Positions 8,906-19,147 are shown, numbered from the stretch's first letter. The stretch is DNA of 64,000 nucleotides from Pseudomonas sp. ATCC 13867 (GCF_000349845.1 NC_020829.1:3293001-3357000); one strand, 5' to 3'. Notes: generated from the sequence alone by a model not told the origin. Numbers and translations are program-made.

Positions 8906-9549
8906 TTCCCCTCCTCCTTGTGCGGACCGTCATCCTGCTCGGTGAGTTTCAGCACCTCGGCAGCTTCATCCGCGAGGCCCAGGCCGGTCTGCCGGCCCTT
9001 GAGGATGCGCCAGAGGATCTCGACGAAGCGGATGAACATCAGGCTGAAGCCCAGCGGCAGGATCAGGCCGATATGCCACTGCTGCACACCGAAGTGACCG
9101 AGGTCTTCGGCACCGATGGCGGCAGTGAAGAGGGTCTGCATCCATTCGAAGCTCGCCACCGCTATGAGGCCGGCGTAGCCCAGGCTACAAAGACAGGCGA
9201 CCACCCCGATGATCCGCTGGATGTGACGCGGAGCCAGCTTGACCAGCGCGTCGACGCCGATGTGTCCGGCGGTACGCACGCCATAGGCCAGGCCGAAGAA
9301 GATCAGCCAGGCAAACAGCGCCTTGGTCAGGGCGTTGCTCCAGGTCATGGCCTGAGCCATCGCAAGGATCGCATCGCCAATGGCAAACAGCGTGTCGCTA
9401 GCGGCCTCCCAGCGATCGGCCAGGTTGTAGAACAGGGTGTAGAGGTTGTTGAGGACAACGTAGACGAAGGTCACCAGCGTCATGGCCGCCAGGAGGAAGG
9501 CGATGAAGCCTTCCTCGAAGTGGTCCCAGACGCGCCACAAGGCGTTCAT
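8902..9549 (-). CDS. dctQ: TRAP transporter small permease (DctQ)
   Basis: The 215-residue inner-membrane protein has four predicted hydrophobic segments, as expected for DctQ. The pattern WLIFFGLAYGVRTAGHIGVDALV in the third segment is typical. The open frame extends further upstream, but GGGAG lies nine bases before the ATG at 9549 (MNALWRVWDHFEEG), while the ATG at 9558 abuts that SD directly, so 9549 is chosen. It overlaps dctM by 4 bp and follows dctP by about 70 bp. DctQ is essential for TRAP transport as the membrane partner of DctM. Confidence 0.93.
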   Translation of the reverse strand: MNALWRVWDHFEEGFIAFLLAAMTLVTFVYVVLNNLYTLFYNLADRWEAASDTLFAIGDAILAMAQAMTWSNALTKALFAWLIFFGLAYGVRTAGHIGVDALVKLAPRHIQRIIGVVACLCSLGYAGLIAVASFEWMQTLFTAAIGAEDLGHFGVQQWHIGLILPLGFSLMFIRFVEILWRILKGRQTGLGLADEAAEVLKLTEQDDGPHKEEGK

Positions 9550-9620
9550 GGATGGCATCTCCCGATGGCAGAAACGTCGTGGGGTCGAGGGGGCGAAAAC
9601 CTCCCCCTCGAACGAGCGTC

Positions 9621-10691
<1,071 letters not shown>

Positions 10692-10733
10692 CTAGGTGGC
10701 AACTGCGAATTGGGGGATTGGATTGTGAATCTT

Positions 10734-11065
10734 CTATCTCTTCGGCTCGAAGCTGCGACGCTCGCCGGATGCTCCCTGGCGCGCGACGGAGATACCGTCG
10801 TGCGCCTCATACCAGTATTCCCCGACCTTGCAGGTCCACTCTGGCGAGCCATTGACGCTGCTGCGCACTTCCCCTCCAGGACCGTTGCGTAGATGAAGGC
10901 TGACTTCGGATGCCGATGGGAAGGTGACGCCGCGCCCGGCGCATAGTCGACGATCACGCCTCGCATGCTCTTGCCAGGCACGTTCGGCAAGGGCTGATCG
11001 AAAACCACGGAGACCTTGCTGAGCGGCCGCTCATTGGCCGACACAGAGGCGATGGACAGGGCCAC
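10734..11065 (-). pseudogene. Frameshifted, 5'-truncated cupin-domain protein
   Basis: The N-terminal half reads SKVSVVFDQPLPNVPGKSM followed by YAPGAASPSHRHPKSAFIYATVLEG, a recognisable cupin_2 core with its HxH metal ligands. The frame then breaks at a run of four identical bases (10871-10874). Adding one base would continue the protein as EVRSSVNGSPEWTCKVGEYW up to the stop at 10734, again cupin-like (second half of the barrel). The 5' end is also missing: only the tail of a signal peptide (LSIASVSA) remains before coding homology stops near 11065, where remnants of an oppositely oriented gene begin. It is probably nonfunctional unless the base run is a sequencing error. Confidence 0.7.
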
Positions 11066-11926
11066 GGGTCTTCGATCTGCTGCTGCAACGAGTCAGCGAC
11101 CGCGATCGGGTGGTCGGCAAGGACGAGTTGCTGCAAGCGGCATGGGGCGGACGGATCGTCTCCGAGTCAACGGTCGCCAGCCATATCAATGCGGTTCGCA
11201 AGGCCATCGGTGGTTCAGGCGAGGAACAACGCCTGCCGCGTACGGTCGCCCGCAATGGATATCGTTTCGTGGGCGAGACTCGGGAAGTACCTGTGCACGG
11301 CTCCGGCCTGGAGGAACCCGCACCGGCGCCCGGCGGGCAAGCGCCCGGGCAAAGCCTCGCCCTGCCGGACAAGCCGTCCTTCACGGTCCTCCCCTTCCAG
11401 AACCTCAGCGGCGACCCCGGGCAGGACTACTTCGCCGACGGCATTGTCGAGGACATCATCGCCGCCCTGTCGCGGATCCGCTGGTTGTTCGTCATCGCCC
11501 GCAACTCCAGCTTCACCTTCAAGGACCGGCCAATCGATATCAGCCGGGAGCTTGACGTGCGTTATGTACTGGAAGGCAGCGTACGCAAGGCCGGAAACAG
11601 GGTGCGCATCACCGGTCAGTTTATCGATGCCAGCAGCGGCGCCCATATCTGGGCAGAACGCTTCGAAGGCCTGCTCGACGATATTTTCGAACTCCAGGAC
11701 CAGGTTGCCGAAAGTGTCGTGGGCGCCATCGCACCGCGGCTCGAACGCGCGGAGATAGAGCGGGCCAGGCGCAAGCCCACCGGCAGCCTGGGCTGCCTAC
11801 GACTATTGCTTGCGCGGAACCGCGAAGCTGCATAACGGCACCCGCAAGGCGGTGGAGCTCGGCCAGGACGACGCCGTCGCCCTGACGCGAAGTGGGCATG
11901 CGCTCGCCCACCTGACCGGCTTGCCG
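11059..11926 (+). pseudogene. Degraded winged-helix/TolB-like (CadC-type) regulator
   Basis: The coding signal begins abruptly inside a Trans_Reg_C winged helix (VFDLLLQRVSDRDRVVGKDELL, then GGRIVSESTVASHINAVRKAIG). It continues through the TolB-like region (FTVLPFQNLSGDPGQDYFADGIVEDI, IARNSSFTFK, YVLEGSVRKAG). Near 11792 the frame shifts: the continuation AYDYCLRGTAKLHNGTR is in another frame and is joined directly to AVELGQDDAVAL, which in intact relatives lies dozens of residues further on in the TPR region. So there is a 5' truncation, a frameshift and an internal deletion. The ATG at 11110 is internal, not a real start. Confidence 0.75.
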
Positions 11927-12050
11927 AGGGCTGCGACTCGCCGGCTTGCCGGAATGACAAGACCCGCGCCATGCCCGCTCGCCCTCCCGCTTGACGCCCC
12001 CTTCCCCGCTCGGCTACCACTGCATCGGCCAATCCCGCAGCGAGCCTCCG

Positions 12051-12947
12051 ATGAAGAAAATCAGCAGCGACGACCTGCGCCTGTTCCTCTGCATCGCCGA
12101 ACACCTCAGCCTCAGCCGCGCGGCGGTACAGCTGGGGCTCTCAGCCTCGGCGCTCAGCCATGCGCTGCGGGGCCTGGAAGAGCGTCTCGATCTGCGCCTG
12201 TTCAACCGCACCACTCGCAGCGTCGCGCTAACCGAAGCCGGCGAGCGACTGCGCGAGCGCATCCAGCCGGCATTCCGCGATATCGACGACGCGCTGGATG
12301 ACCTCAACAGCTTTCGCGGCAAGCCTGCGGGCACCCTGCGCATCAATGCAGGCCGGCCGGCGGTGCAGATGGTCCTGCTGCCGCTGCTCGGGCGCTTCCT
12401 GGCGGCCTACCCGGACATCCGCGTCGAGGTGGTGGCCGACAATGCGCTGGTGAATGTAGTGTCCAGCGGCTTCGATGCGGGCTTGCGCTTCGGCGAGACC
12501 CTGGAAGCGGACATGGTCGCCGTGCCCATCGGCCCGCATCTGCGCTCGGCGGTGGTGGCGGCGCCGGAGTTCTTCGAAACCCACCCGAAGCCGCAGCATC
12601 CCCAGGACCTGCGCGACCTTCCATGCATTCGCCTGCGCTTCCCCAGCGGCCTGTACTACCGCTGGGAGTTCGAACGCGGAGGGATCAAGCTGGAAACCGA
12701 AGTGGACGGTCCGCTGGCACTCGACGACATGGGCCTTATCGCCGAAGCGGCGGTGAGAGGCTGCGGGCTCGCCTACGTGTTCGAGGACCTGGTTCGTCCC
12801 GCCCTGGAGGATGGACGGCTGCAACGCGTACTGGACGATTGGTGCCCCTACTATCCGGGGCTCTATCTCTATTACCCGAGCCGCCGCCAGCTACCGGCGG
12901 CGCTCAAGGCCTTCGTCGACTTCACCCGCGATCGGCGCGAAGTCTAG
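12051..12947 (+). CDS. LysR-family transcriptional regulator
   Basis: The regulator has 298 residues. The N-terminal winged HTH (DLRLFLCIAEHLSLSRAAVQLGLSASALSHALRGLEERL) and the following RTTRSVALTEAG segment are classic for LysR. The rest is the two-lobed effector domain. The ATG at 12051 (MKKISSDDLRLF) fits family alignments; an upstream in-frame ATG at 11991 would add an unrelated tail from the decayed gene. The SDR gene lies convergently 30 bp downstream. LysR proteins usually control divergent neighbours, but on its upstream side there is only a pseudogene, so the target is unclear. Confidence 0.9.
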   Translation: MKKISSDDLRLFLCIAEHLSLSRAAVQLGLSASALSHALRGLEERLDLRLFNRTTRSVALTEAGERLRERIQPAFRDIDDALDDLNSFRGKPAGTLRINAGRPAVQMVLLPLLGRFLAAYPDIRVEVVADNALVNVVSSGFDAGLRFGETLEADMVAVPIGPHLRSAVVAAPEFFETHPKPQHPQDLRDLPCIRLRFPSGLYYRWEFERGGIKLETEVDGPLALDDMGLIAEAAVRGCGLAYVFEDLVRPALEDGRLQRVLDDWCPYYPGLYLYYPSRRQLPAALKAFVDFTRDRREV

Positions 12948-12977
12948 CGGTGGCCGGGACCATCGCCAGTCCGAGGA

Positions 12978-13808
12978 TCAGTCGCGAAAATCGGTGGACA
13001 GCGCCACCGCCTTCCACTGCGCCAGTTCCTCGGCCACCAGTTGGTTCTTCGCTTCGATGCGCGCCACGGTGTCGCTGCCCAGCGGCAAGCGTTGCGGAGG
13101 GTTCGGCGCGCCCACCAGGGCCAGCAGCGCATCCGCCAGCTTTGCCGGATTGCCCGGTTGCGCGTGGTTGTAGTCCTGGGCCATGCGCCGCACCTTGCCG
13201 ACGGTCTCGTCATAATCCGGCAGCTCCAGGGCGGTTTTCACCAGGGACTGCTCGTCGAGGAAATCGGTGCGGAAGAAACCCGGCTCGACCACCGTGGCGT
13301 GGATGCCCAGCGGCGCCAGTTCCTGATGCAGCGCCTCGGTGATGCCTTCCACCGCGAACTTGGTGGAGCCGTAGACGCCCCAGCCCATGTAGGCCTGGTA
13401 ACCGCCAATCGACGAGATGTTGAGGATGTGCCCGGAGCGCTGCTGGCGCATATGCGGCAGCACGGCGCGGGTGACGTTGAGCACGCCGAAAACATTGGTG
13501 GCGAACAGGCGCGCGGTTTCGGCGGCACTGGTTTCTTCCACCGCCCCCAGCAGGCCGAAGCCGGCGTTGTTGACCAGGACATCGATACGGCCGAAGCGCT
13601 TGATGCCTTCGGCGACGGCCTGGTGGGCCTCTTCCTCGCGAGTCACATCCAGACGCACCGCCAGCAGGTTGGGATGCTCGCCAAGACGGGCAGTGACATC
13701 GGCGGGCTTGCGAGCGGTGGCAATGACCGCATCACCGACCTGCAGGGCCTTTTCCGCGATCAGAGCACCGAAACCACGGGACGCGCCAGTAATCAGCCAA
13801 GTACGCAT
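12978..13808 (-). CDS. SDR-family NAD(P)-dependent oxidoreductase
   Basis: This 276-residue classical short-chain dehydrogenase has the cofactor loop TGASRGFG at residues 7-14, the NNAG motif (about residue 86), a serine in NISSIGGYQAYMG, and the catalytic YGSTK (Tyr about 152). The Arg in the ASRG loop suggests a preference for NADP(H). The C-terminal region varies between family members and is where substrate specificity lies, so the substrate is open. An SD (GAGGAG) lies just upstream of 13808. It is a single gene on the minus strand, convergent with the LysR gene. Confidence 0.9.
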   Translation of the reverse strand: MRTWLITGASRGFGALIAEKALQVGDAVIATARKPADVTARLGEHPNLLAVRLDVTREEEAHQAVAEGIKRFGRIDVLVNNAGFGLLGAVEETSAAETARLFATNVFGVLNVTRAVLPHMRQQRSGHILNISSIGGYQAYMGWGVYGSTKFAVEGITEALHQELAPLGIHATVVEPGFFRTDFLDEQSLVKTALELPDYDETVGKVRRMAQDYNHAQPGNPAKLADALLALVGAPNPPQRLPLGSDTVARIEAKNQLVAEELAQWKAVALSTDFRD

Positions 13809-14055
13809 TTGAGTTCTCCTCGCCCCGACCCGGCACTGCGCCGAGGTCTTCTCGTTGGGTTGAGGTCACTCTATGGCGGAACGACTACTGTGATAATCCC
13901 AATAAAATCTCATGGGTAGATGAGAAAAATTCAGCAATCACCTCGCTGCCGGGCTCCGCGCAGGCGCAAGCGCAAGCGCAAAAGAGGCCTTCGCGAGGAT
14001 CGCTTCGCAGGCTCGCACCGTTCCCTGCTGGCGAATCCACGCCCTGGCGAATGCG

Positions 14056-15123
14056 TCAGGCCATCGTCGGAGCCGGGGCCGGAGCCCGATACCAGTGCAC
14101 GCCATCGGAGTCGGCCTCCACCACCGCCCGGCCACGTCGCAGCAGATAGTTGAGATTGGCCAGGCATTCGCCGGTGGCCAGCGACAGCAGGTCCGGCCCG
14201 ATGGCGCGGGCGAACAGCGCGCCGAACAGGTCGACGGCACGTTTGGGTCCCTGCTGCAAACGCCCTTCGAGACGCGAGAGTGCACGCAGTTGGCTGTCGG
14301 CCATGCGCTGCAGGCGCGCATGCAGGCCACGGAAAGGTTCGCCGTGGGCCGGCAGCACCAGGACATCGTCCGGCACCAGCCGCTGGAAACGCTCCAGCGA
14401 CTGCAGCCAGTCCCCCAGGGGATCGGCCAGAGGCTCGGTGGGAAACACCGAGACGTTCGACGAAATACGCGGCAGCACCTGGTCACCGGAAATCAGCAGG
14501 CCCTGTTCCGGGTTGTAGAAACAGGCGTGCTCGGGCGAATGCCCGGTGCCTACCAGCACCTGCCAGTCCTGCCCACCGATCCGTATCCACTCGCCATCCT
14601 GCACACGCCGGTAGCTCTGCGGCATCGGCGAGATCATCCGGCCGAAACCGCCAAAGCGCTCCCGGTAGCGCTCGAGCGCCTCATGTTCCCAACCGGCCGC
14701 GCGATAGAAACTGACGCCCTCCTCCGGCGCTTCGCGGCCAGTGTCGGCAGCCAGCATCCGGCAATTGAGGTATTCCGTCTGGGTCATCCAGAGATCGCTG
14801 CCGAACTCGCGCTGCAGCCAACCGGCCATGCCCACGTGGTCGGGGTGCATGTGGGTGACGAACAGCCGCCCGGGCGGCACACCCTCGAGGACGCCGCCCG
14901 CCCCCACCAACTGGCGCCAGGCGGCCTCGGTTTCAGCCTCGTGCATGCCGCTGTCGAATGCCGCCCAGCCGCTACCATCGCGAACCAGCCAGAGGTTGAT
15001 ATGGTCCAGCGCCAATGGCAGCGGCATGCGCAGCCAGAACACACCCGGCGCTACTTCGCGCGCACTGCCGGGTGCGGGCGGCTCACCGCAGGGATACACC
15101 AGGGGTTCATTTGCACCGCTCAT
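14056..15123 (-). CDS. MBL-fold metallo-hydrolase
   Basis: The 355-residue cytosolic enzyme has the metallo-beta-lactamase zinc motif THMHPDHVG (HxHxDH, near residue 90). Further ligands lie in GTGHSPEHACFY and in LLISGDQVLPRIS, typical of the glyoxalase II/LACTB2-like branch. The C-terminal 100 residues are helical, as in LACTB2 relatives. It would hydrolyse an ester or thioester. A decayed CoA-transferase gene ends 17 bp upstream in the same orientation, suggesting an ancestral acyl-CoA operon and thus possibly a thioester substrate. The SD AAGGAG precedes the ATG at 15123. Confidence 0.88.
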   Translation of the reverse strand: MSGANEPLVYPCGEPPAPGSAREVAPGVFWLRMPLPLALDHINLWLVRDGSGWAAFDSGMHEAETEAAWRQLVGAGGVLEGVPPGRLFVTHMHPDHVGMAGWLQREFGSDLWMTQTEYLNCRMLAADTGREAPEEGVSFYRAAGWEHEALERYRERFGGFGRMISPMPQSYRRVQDGEWIRIGGQDWQVLVGTGHSPEHACFYNPEQGLLISGDQVLPRISSNVSVFPTEPLADPLGDWLQSLERFQRLVPDDVLVLPAHGEPFRGLHARLQRMADSQLRALSRLEGRLQQGPKRAVDLFGALFARAIGPDLLSLATGECLANLNYLLRRGRAVVEADSDGVHWYRAPAPAPTMA

Positions 15124-15139
15124 CCGTTCTCCTTATCGT

Positions 15140-15408
15140 TCAGGTCCAGCACTGGACTGGCCGGTCCGCCGCCCACTCGCACAGCACGGCCTCGGTATGT
15201 TCACCGCGGCCGGCGGGGCGGAAAAGCGCGGCGCCGGGTTGGCCCGCAGGATACCCTGTTCACGGCTGAATACGCTGCGCACCCGCAGGCGCGGGTGCGC
15301 CACCTCGTCCAGATTCAGCACCGAGGCGACGCGGGCGAGATATCCACCGTCCAGGTAAAAATCAACCATCGACTGCAACCAATGGGGTCGATGGCTACCC
15401 GTGAGCAT
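15140..15408 (-). pseudogene. Remnant of CaiB/BaiF CoA-transferase, C-terminal part
   Basis: The segment VASVLNLDEVAHPRLRVRSVF followed by LRANPAPRFS resembles the C-terminus of CaiB/BaiF or alpha-methylacyl-CoA racemase proteins. Near 15211-15220 the frame changes. The continuation in the other frame is AGRGEHTEAVLCEWAAD, matching the family's terminal GEHTEAVL helix, and it ends at a stop beginning at 15142. Everything upstream (about 300 residues of an intact enzyme) is missing. It is therefore a truncated and frameshifted remnant. The assignment rests on recognising the C-terminal pattern alone, so it is moderately secure. Confidence 0.5.
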
Positions 15409-15708
15409 GGTTCGCCCTGGATAATCGAAACCTGCTCCGTGGCGGGCTCCGGCCGAATCACTCGTTCGCACAAGACAGCCCCCTTCAGCAATTGTCCTAA
15501 AGGGCACCTCTAAAAAACACATCAGAGCTTATCCAGGCAGTGATGAGTACAACCCCTGGCCCCCGGGTGCCGGGTGACGTGCTCGACTCGAGCGCGTGGG
15601 CTGGCTATGCGCTTGTTCCGTGCCTCGCCCCGCTCACTGATGGGTTTGCCGGCCTGTCCCTTGCGCTGGATATGCGATCAACTTGAGCCAGCGCTTCCGA
15701 GGCCGGTC

Positions 15709-15963
15709 GTGACAGCCGCGATCTACCCAGAAATCGCGGCTGCCGTTGTTCCGGTCAAGCAACTGAAACTCCATCTGCCTATCGGACAGGTTGTCGTTGC
15801 TTTGCTGGATCCTGACCCGCGCAATGCGGGTGCAGGCATTGCGATACTTCGCGCGGCAGGAATCGACGTTAGTGTCGGTTTGCTAGAGAAAGAAGCCAGG
15901 GAAGACCTGGCCCCCTATCTGTACGATGGAAGCGACTCCAACGACTGCAGTTCTTGTAACTGA
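15709..15963 (+). pseudogene. Fragment resembling the RibD-like deaminase C-terminal part
   Basis: An open frame of about 85 residues contains GQVVVALLDPDPRNAGAGIAILRAAGIDVSVGLLEKEAREDLAPYL. This pattern matches the end of the RibD-type deaminase domain (DPNP...G.G...L..AGI.V..G.L..EA). The upstream zinc-site region (HAE, PCxxxG) is absent, and the sequence before it has no recognisable relation. No Shine-Dalgarno-supported start was found. It is best read as a gene fragment. A small intact protein of unknown function is possible but less likely. Confidence 0.4.
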
Positions 15964-16046
15964 GTGGCGCTTGTTCAGCATACCAACTGATCATCCGCCG
16001 GCGCGCCGAGTATGATGTGGTTCCCGAACCTCAGCGAGCCCCGTCC

Positions 16047-16466
16047 GTGAGCAACACCCTCCCCTTCGGCACAGGCGATGCCTCCTTCCAGGCCGCTGGC
16101 GGCATCGACGGCCTGCGCCACCTGGTCGACGACTTCTACCGGCTGATGGACGAACTGCCGGATGCCGCCGACCTGCGCCGCATACACCCGGAAAACCTGG
16201 AACAGTCTCGCGACAAACTGGCCTGCTTCCTCAGCGGCTGGCTGGGCGGCCCAAGGTTGTTCAGTGAAAAATACGGTTCCATCTCCATCCCGTCCTTCCA
16301 CGCCCAATGGCCGATCGACGAAGCCCTCGGCGCCGCCTGGCTGGGCTGCATGGAGCGCGCCATTGCCCTGCAACCCTTCTCGCTGGAGTTTGCCGAATAC
16401 CTGCTGACGCAACTGCGCGTGCCGGCGCACCGGGTGGTGCAGGCGAGCCGTGCTCGGCACGGCTGA
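16047..16466 (+). CDS. Group II truncated haemoglobin
   Basis: About 139 residues from the GTG at 16047, the expected length. Visible globin features are the N-terminal AAGGIDGLRHLVDDFYRLMDELP, the GWLGGPRLFSEKYG turn, the proximal-histidine segment SIPSFHAQWPI and the G-helix tryptophan (AAWLGCMERAI) typical of group II. Such proteins bind O2 or NO and are linked to oxidative and nitrosative stress. A TATGAT hexamer at 16011-16016 lies where a -10 box would be for translation from 16047. An in-frame GTG at 16017 is less likely. The IS copy begins 84 bp after the stop. Confidence 0.88.
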   Translation: MSNTLPFGTGDASFQAAGGIDGLRHLVDDFYRLMDELPDAADLRRIHPENLEQSRDKLACFLSGWLGGPRLFSEKYGSISIPSFHAQWPIDEALGAAWLGCMERAIALQPFSLEFAEYLLTQLRVPAHRVVQASRARHG

Positions 16467-16550
16467 ACCACCTCCGCCGCCTGCCCGGCCTTTACCCATC
16501 CAAGGTTCCTTCTGGCCGATATCTGCCCGCCGCGACCGGCAGCAATCGGC

Positions 16551-18159
16551 CGATTCTGTTGAAAAAGTAGCTGCCACCCGATGCCGCCGGCAGAATCGCA
16601 CACTCAGCTAGCGTGGGGGCAGGCAGCATGATGGGACAGTTACCGGGAGGGCAGGCGCGCCTGTTCTATTCGTTCAATCTGGAAGAGCACGTCCCGCCCC
16701 AACACCTCCTGCGCAGCATCGACCAGTGCCTGGATCTCAGTGACCTGCGCGCCCACCTGGCGGATTTCTACAGCCCCATCGGGCGCCCCTCGGTCGATCC
16801 CGAATTGATGGTGCGCATGCTGGTCGTCGGCTACTGCTATGGCATCCGTTCCGAGCGGCGATTGTGCGAAGAGGTGCACCTAAACCTGGGCTATCGCTGG
16901 TTCTGCCGGCTGGGCCTGGAGGATGAGGTTCCCAATCACTCGACCTTCTCGAAGAATCGCCACGGCCGTTTCCGTGACAGCGATCTGTTCCGCTGGTTGT
17001 TCAATGAGGTGCTGCGGCGCTGCATGGCGGCCGGCCTGGTCAAGGGTGAAGGGTTCGCCGTCGACGCCAGCATCATCAAGGCGGATGCCAGCCGGCAACG
17101 TGGGGTGGCGGGAGATGAGGTCGACTGGCGCGATCCGGCGCTCAGCACTCGCGCCGTGCGCGAATACCTCGAAGCCCTCAATGAGGAGGCGCTGGCAGAA
17201 GCCCTTCCCAAGAAGATTTCGTTCACCGATCCGCAGGCCCGTTGGACCGCAGCGCCCGGTGGCCCGGCCTTCTTTGCCTACTCCACCAACTACCTGATCG
17301 ACACCGCGCACGGCGTGATCCTGGATGTGGAAGCCACCCCGGCGCATCGGCCTGCCGAAGTCGAGTCGACCAGGACGATGGTGGATCGTGTCGAAGCGCA
17401 GTTCGACCTCACGCCGGAGCGCCTCATCGGCGATACCGCGTATGGCACGGCTCCGATGCTGGCCTGGATGGTCGAAGAGAAGAACATCGAGCCGCACGTG
17501 CCGGTGTGGGACAAGACCGAGCGCAAGGACGACAGCCTTTCCAGCAATGACTTTCACTGGCATCAGGAGGCCAATGAATACCGCTGCCCAGCCGGCAAAC
17601 CGCTACGCAGTGAATGGCGGGCCTTCACTCAGCAAAGATCGCGGGTGACCAAGGCCAACACCATCATCTACCGCTCCAGCCAAGCCGACTGCACCACCTG
17701 CCCACTGAAAGCGAAGTGCTGTCCCAATACGCCGATCCGCAAGATCGTCCGCAGCATCCATGAAGCGGCTCGCGACGTGGCGCGACGCATCGCCAAGACA
17801 CCGGAATATCTCGTCTCTCGCTGCGAACGAAAGAAGGTGGAGATGCTCTTCGCTCATCTCAAACGGATCATGAGACTCGACCGTCTACGACTGCGTGGCC
17901 TGACCGGTGCCACTGATGAATTCACCTTGGCGGCGACCGTGCAGAACCTGCGACGCATGGCCAAGCTCATGCCTCACGGGCCACCGCTCACGGGATAGGT
18001 CCGCCTGCTGCGAGCAGAAACCCTCGAATTAACCTTCAAACCTGAGCCGGGACGCTCAGTAAAACGCCGAAAGACAACTTGAAGTGGCTTGCAGCCACTT
18101 CGAAAGCAGGTGCACTTGGCTGAGTGGCTGCCGCAGAACTGCCTTTTTCAACAGAATCG
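16551..18159 (+). mobile_element. IS1182-type insertion sequence, copy 1 (intact)
   Basis: The 1609-bp element was delimited by comparison with the second copy at 47865-49473, which has the same length. Both ends carry a 17-bp inverted repeat, CGATTCTGTTGAAAAAG (16551-16567 and reverse complement 18143-18159). It contains one transposase gene. A 9-bp perfect hairpin (GAAGTGGCT/AGCCACTTC at 18081-18101) lies near the right end and could terminate transposase transcription. In the coding part I see two base differences from copy 2, and the noncoding ends are identical, so the copies are recent. No clear target-site duplication is seen. Both flanks show GGC/GCC next to the repeats. Confidence 0.92.
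16628..17998 (+). CDS. IS1182-family transposase (copy 1)
   Basis: A DDE-type transposase of 456 residues from the ATG at 16628 (a GTG start at 16613 would add five). The N-terminus QARLFYSFNLEEHVPPQHLLRSID and the GRPSVDPELMVRMLVVGYCYGIRSERRLCEEV block are standard for the IS5/IS1182 group. The catalytic region includes FAVDASIIKADAS and IGDTAYGTAPML. A zinc-ribbon-like CTTCPLKAKCC and the RKKVEMLFAHLKRIM helix with the E residue follow. The gene is uninterrupted and so should encode an active enzyme. It differs from copy 2 by V/I near residue 56 and F/L near residue 198. Confidence 0.95.
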   Translation: MMGQLPGGQARLFYSFNLEEHVPPQHLLRSIDQCLDLSDLRAHLADFYSPIGRPSVDPELMVRMLVVGYCYGIRSERRLCEEVHLNLGYRWFCRLGLEDEVPNHSTFSKNRHGRFRDSDLFRWLFNEVLRRCMAAGLVKGEGFAVDASIIKADASRQRGVAGDEVDWRDPALSTRAVREYLEALNEEALAEALPKKISFTDPQARWTAAPGGPAFFAYSTNYLIDTAHGVILDVEATPAHRPAEVESTRTMVDRVEAQFDLTPERLIGDTAYGTAPMLAWMVEEKNIEPHVPVWDKTERKDDSLSSNDFHWHQEANEYRCPAGKPLRSEWRAFTQQRSRVTKANTIIYRSSQADCTTCPLKAKCCPNTPIRKIVRSIHEAARDVARRIAKTPEYLVSRCERKKVEMLFAHLKRIMRLDRLRLRGLTGATDEFTLAATVQNLRRMAKLMPHGPPLTG

Positions 18160-18223
18160 GCCAGAAGCGGACGCTCACGAATGCCCAGGAGTGAGCATTA
18201 GCTCCCGCTTCCAACCCCATCAC

Positions 18224-19117
18224 TTAGCCTTGTGACAGGCGCTCCACTATCCAGTCGACGAACACACGTACCCGTGCATTCAAGCGCTTCGTCGGCGGGA
18301 AGATCAGCGAAATGGGGATGGTTGCGCTGGTTTGCTCTTCCAGCACCGGTACCAGGGCTCCCGATGTAAGAAACTGCGCAACAACTGAAGCATGGGTCTG
18401 ACCTACACCTAGCCCGGCCACCAACATTCCAACCAGTCCCGCGCTGTCGTTGGCTGCAATATCGAAGCGTGAAATCCGACTCTCTTCCGAGCGGGCACGA
18501 AAGCGCAGCGGCCAGACCTCACCTGTCGCGGCACTGAAGTAACCAACCAATTGATGATGCTCTTCGAGATCTGCCGGGGAAGTAGGTATTCCGGCGCGTG
18601 CCAAGTAGTCGGGACTTGCGCAAGTCACCAGGCGATCCTTGTAGATCGTCTTGGCGATCAGCGAGGAGTCGGCCAGTTCCCCGGCACGAATCACACAATC
18701 CACACCTTCCTCGATGAGGTTCACCGGCCGGTCGTTGATTCCCAACGCCAGCTGTATGCCTGGATAGCGCGCCTTGAATTCGCTCAAGGCGGGAATCAGT
18801 ACGAAATTCGCAAGCGAAGAGTGAACGTCTATGCGCAGACGCCCCTTTGCAGCCGCCCCCATGTCCCGCAGCGCCGCCTCTGTCTCGTCGAGACGGCTCA
18901 CGAGCCGGTTGACCCGACGGTAGTACTCGGCGCCTTCCATCGTCAGCGCAACAGACCTTGTAGTGCGCTGCAGAAGCTTGGTGCCCAAGTGCTCTTCCAG
19001 GTCACGCAGTGCCTTGCTCAACGTAGAGCGAGGCGTGCCCAGATGTGCGGCAGCCTTGGTAAAGGATCGAGTTTCCACAATCCTCTGAAAAGCGCGAATG
19101 GCGGCGAGATGATCCAT
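18224..19117 (-). CDS. LysR-family transcriptional regulator
   Basis: The regulator has 297 residues. The N-terminal HTH is AIRAFQRIVETRSFTKAAAHLGTPRSTLSKALRDLEEHLG, followed by LLQRTTRSVALTMEGAEYY. The effector-binding domain ends in a leucine/valine-rich tail. It is transcribed divergently from a nitroreductase gene, with 135 bp between starts, the usual arrangement for a LysR protein and its target. The intergenic region contains TCCATCCAAATGGA at 19148-19161, a candidate binding site. The gene lies immediately inside IS copy 1, and its base composition is visibly less GC-rich than that of neighbouring operons. Confidence 0.92.
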   Translation of the reverse strand: MDHLAAIRAFQRIVETRSFTKAAAHLGTPRSTLSKALRDLEEHLGTKLLQRTTRSVALTMEGAEYYRRVNRLVSRLDETEAALRDMGAAAKGRLRIDVHSSLANFVLIPALSEFKARYPGIQLALGINDRPVNLIEEGVDCVIRAGELADSSLIAKTIYKDRLVTCASPDYLARAGIPTSPADLEEHHQLVGYFSAATGEVWPLRFRARSEESRISRFDIAANDSAGLVGMLVAGLGVGQTHASVVAQFLTSGALVPVLEEQTSATIPISLIFPPTKRLNARVRVFVDWIVERLSQG

Positions 19118-19147
19118 AGGCCGATGGTAGCAACTGCAGCTCTATTG

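Noticed and set aside
13960..13985. GCGCAAGC-type tandem repeats as a short repeat array
   Set aside because: Only about three imperfect units in a non-coding stretch; too few for a repeat family or CRISPR.
16540..18165. Target-site duplication for IS copy 1
   Set aside because: GGC and GCC on the two sides are complementary rather than direct repeats, and copy 2 does not show the same pattern; the true element ends may differ by a few bases.
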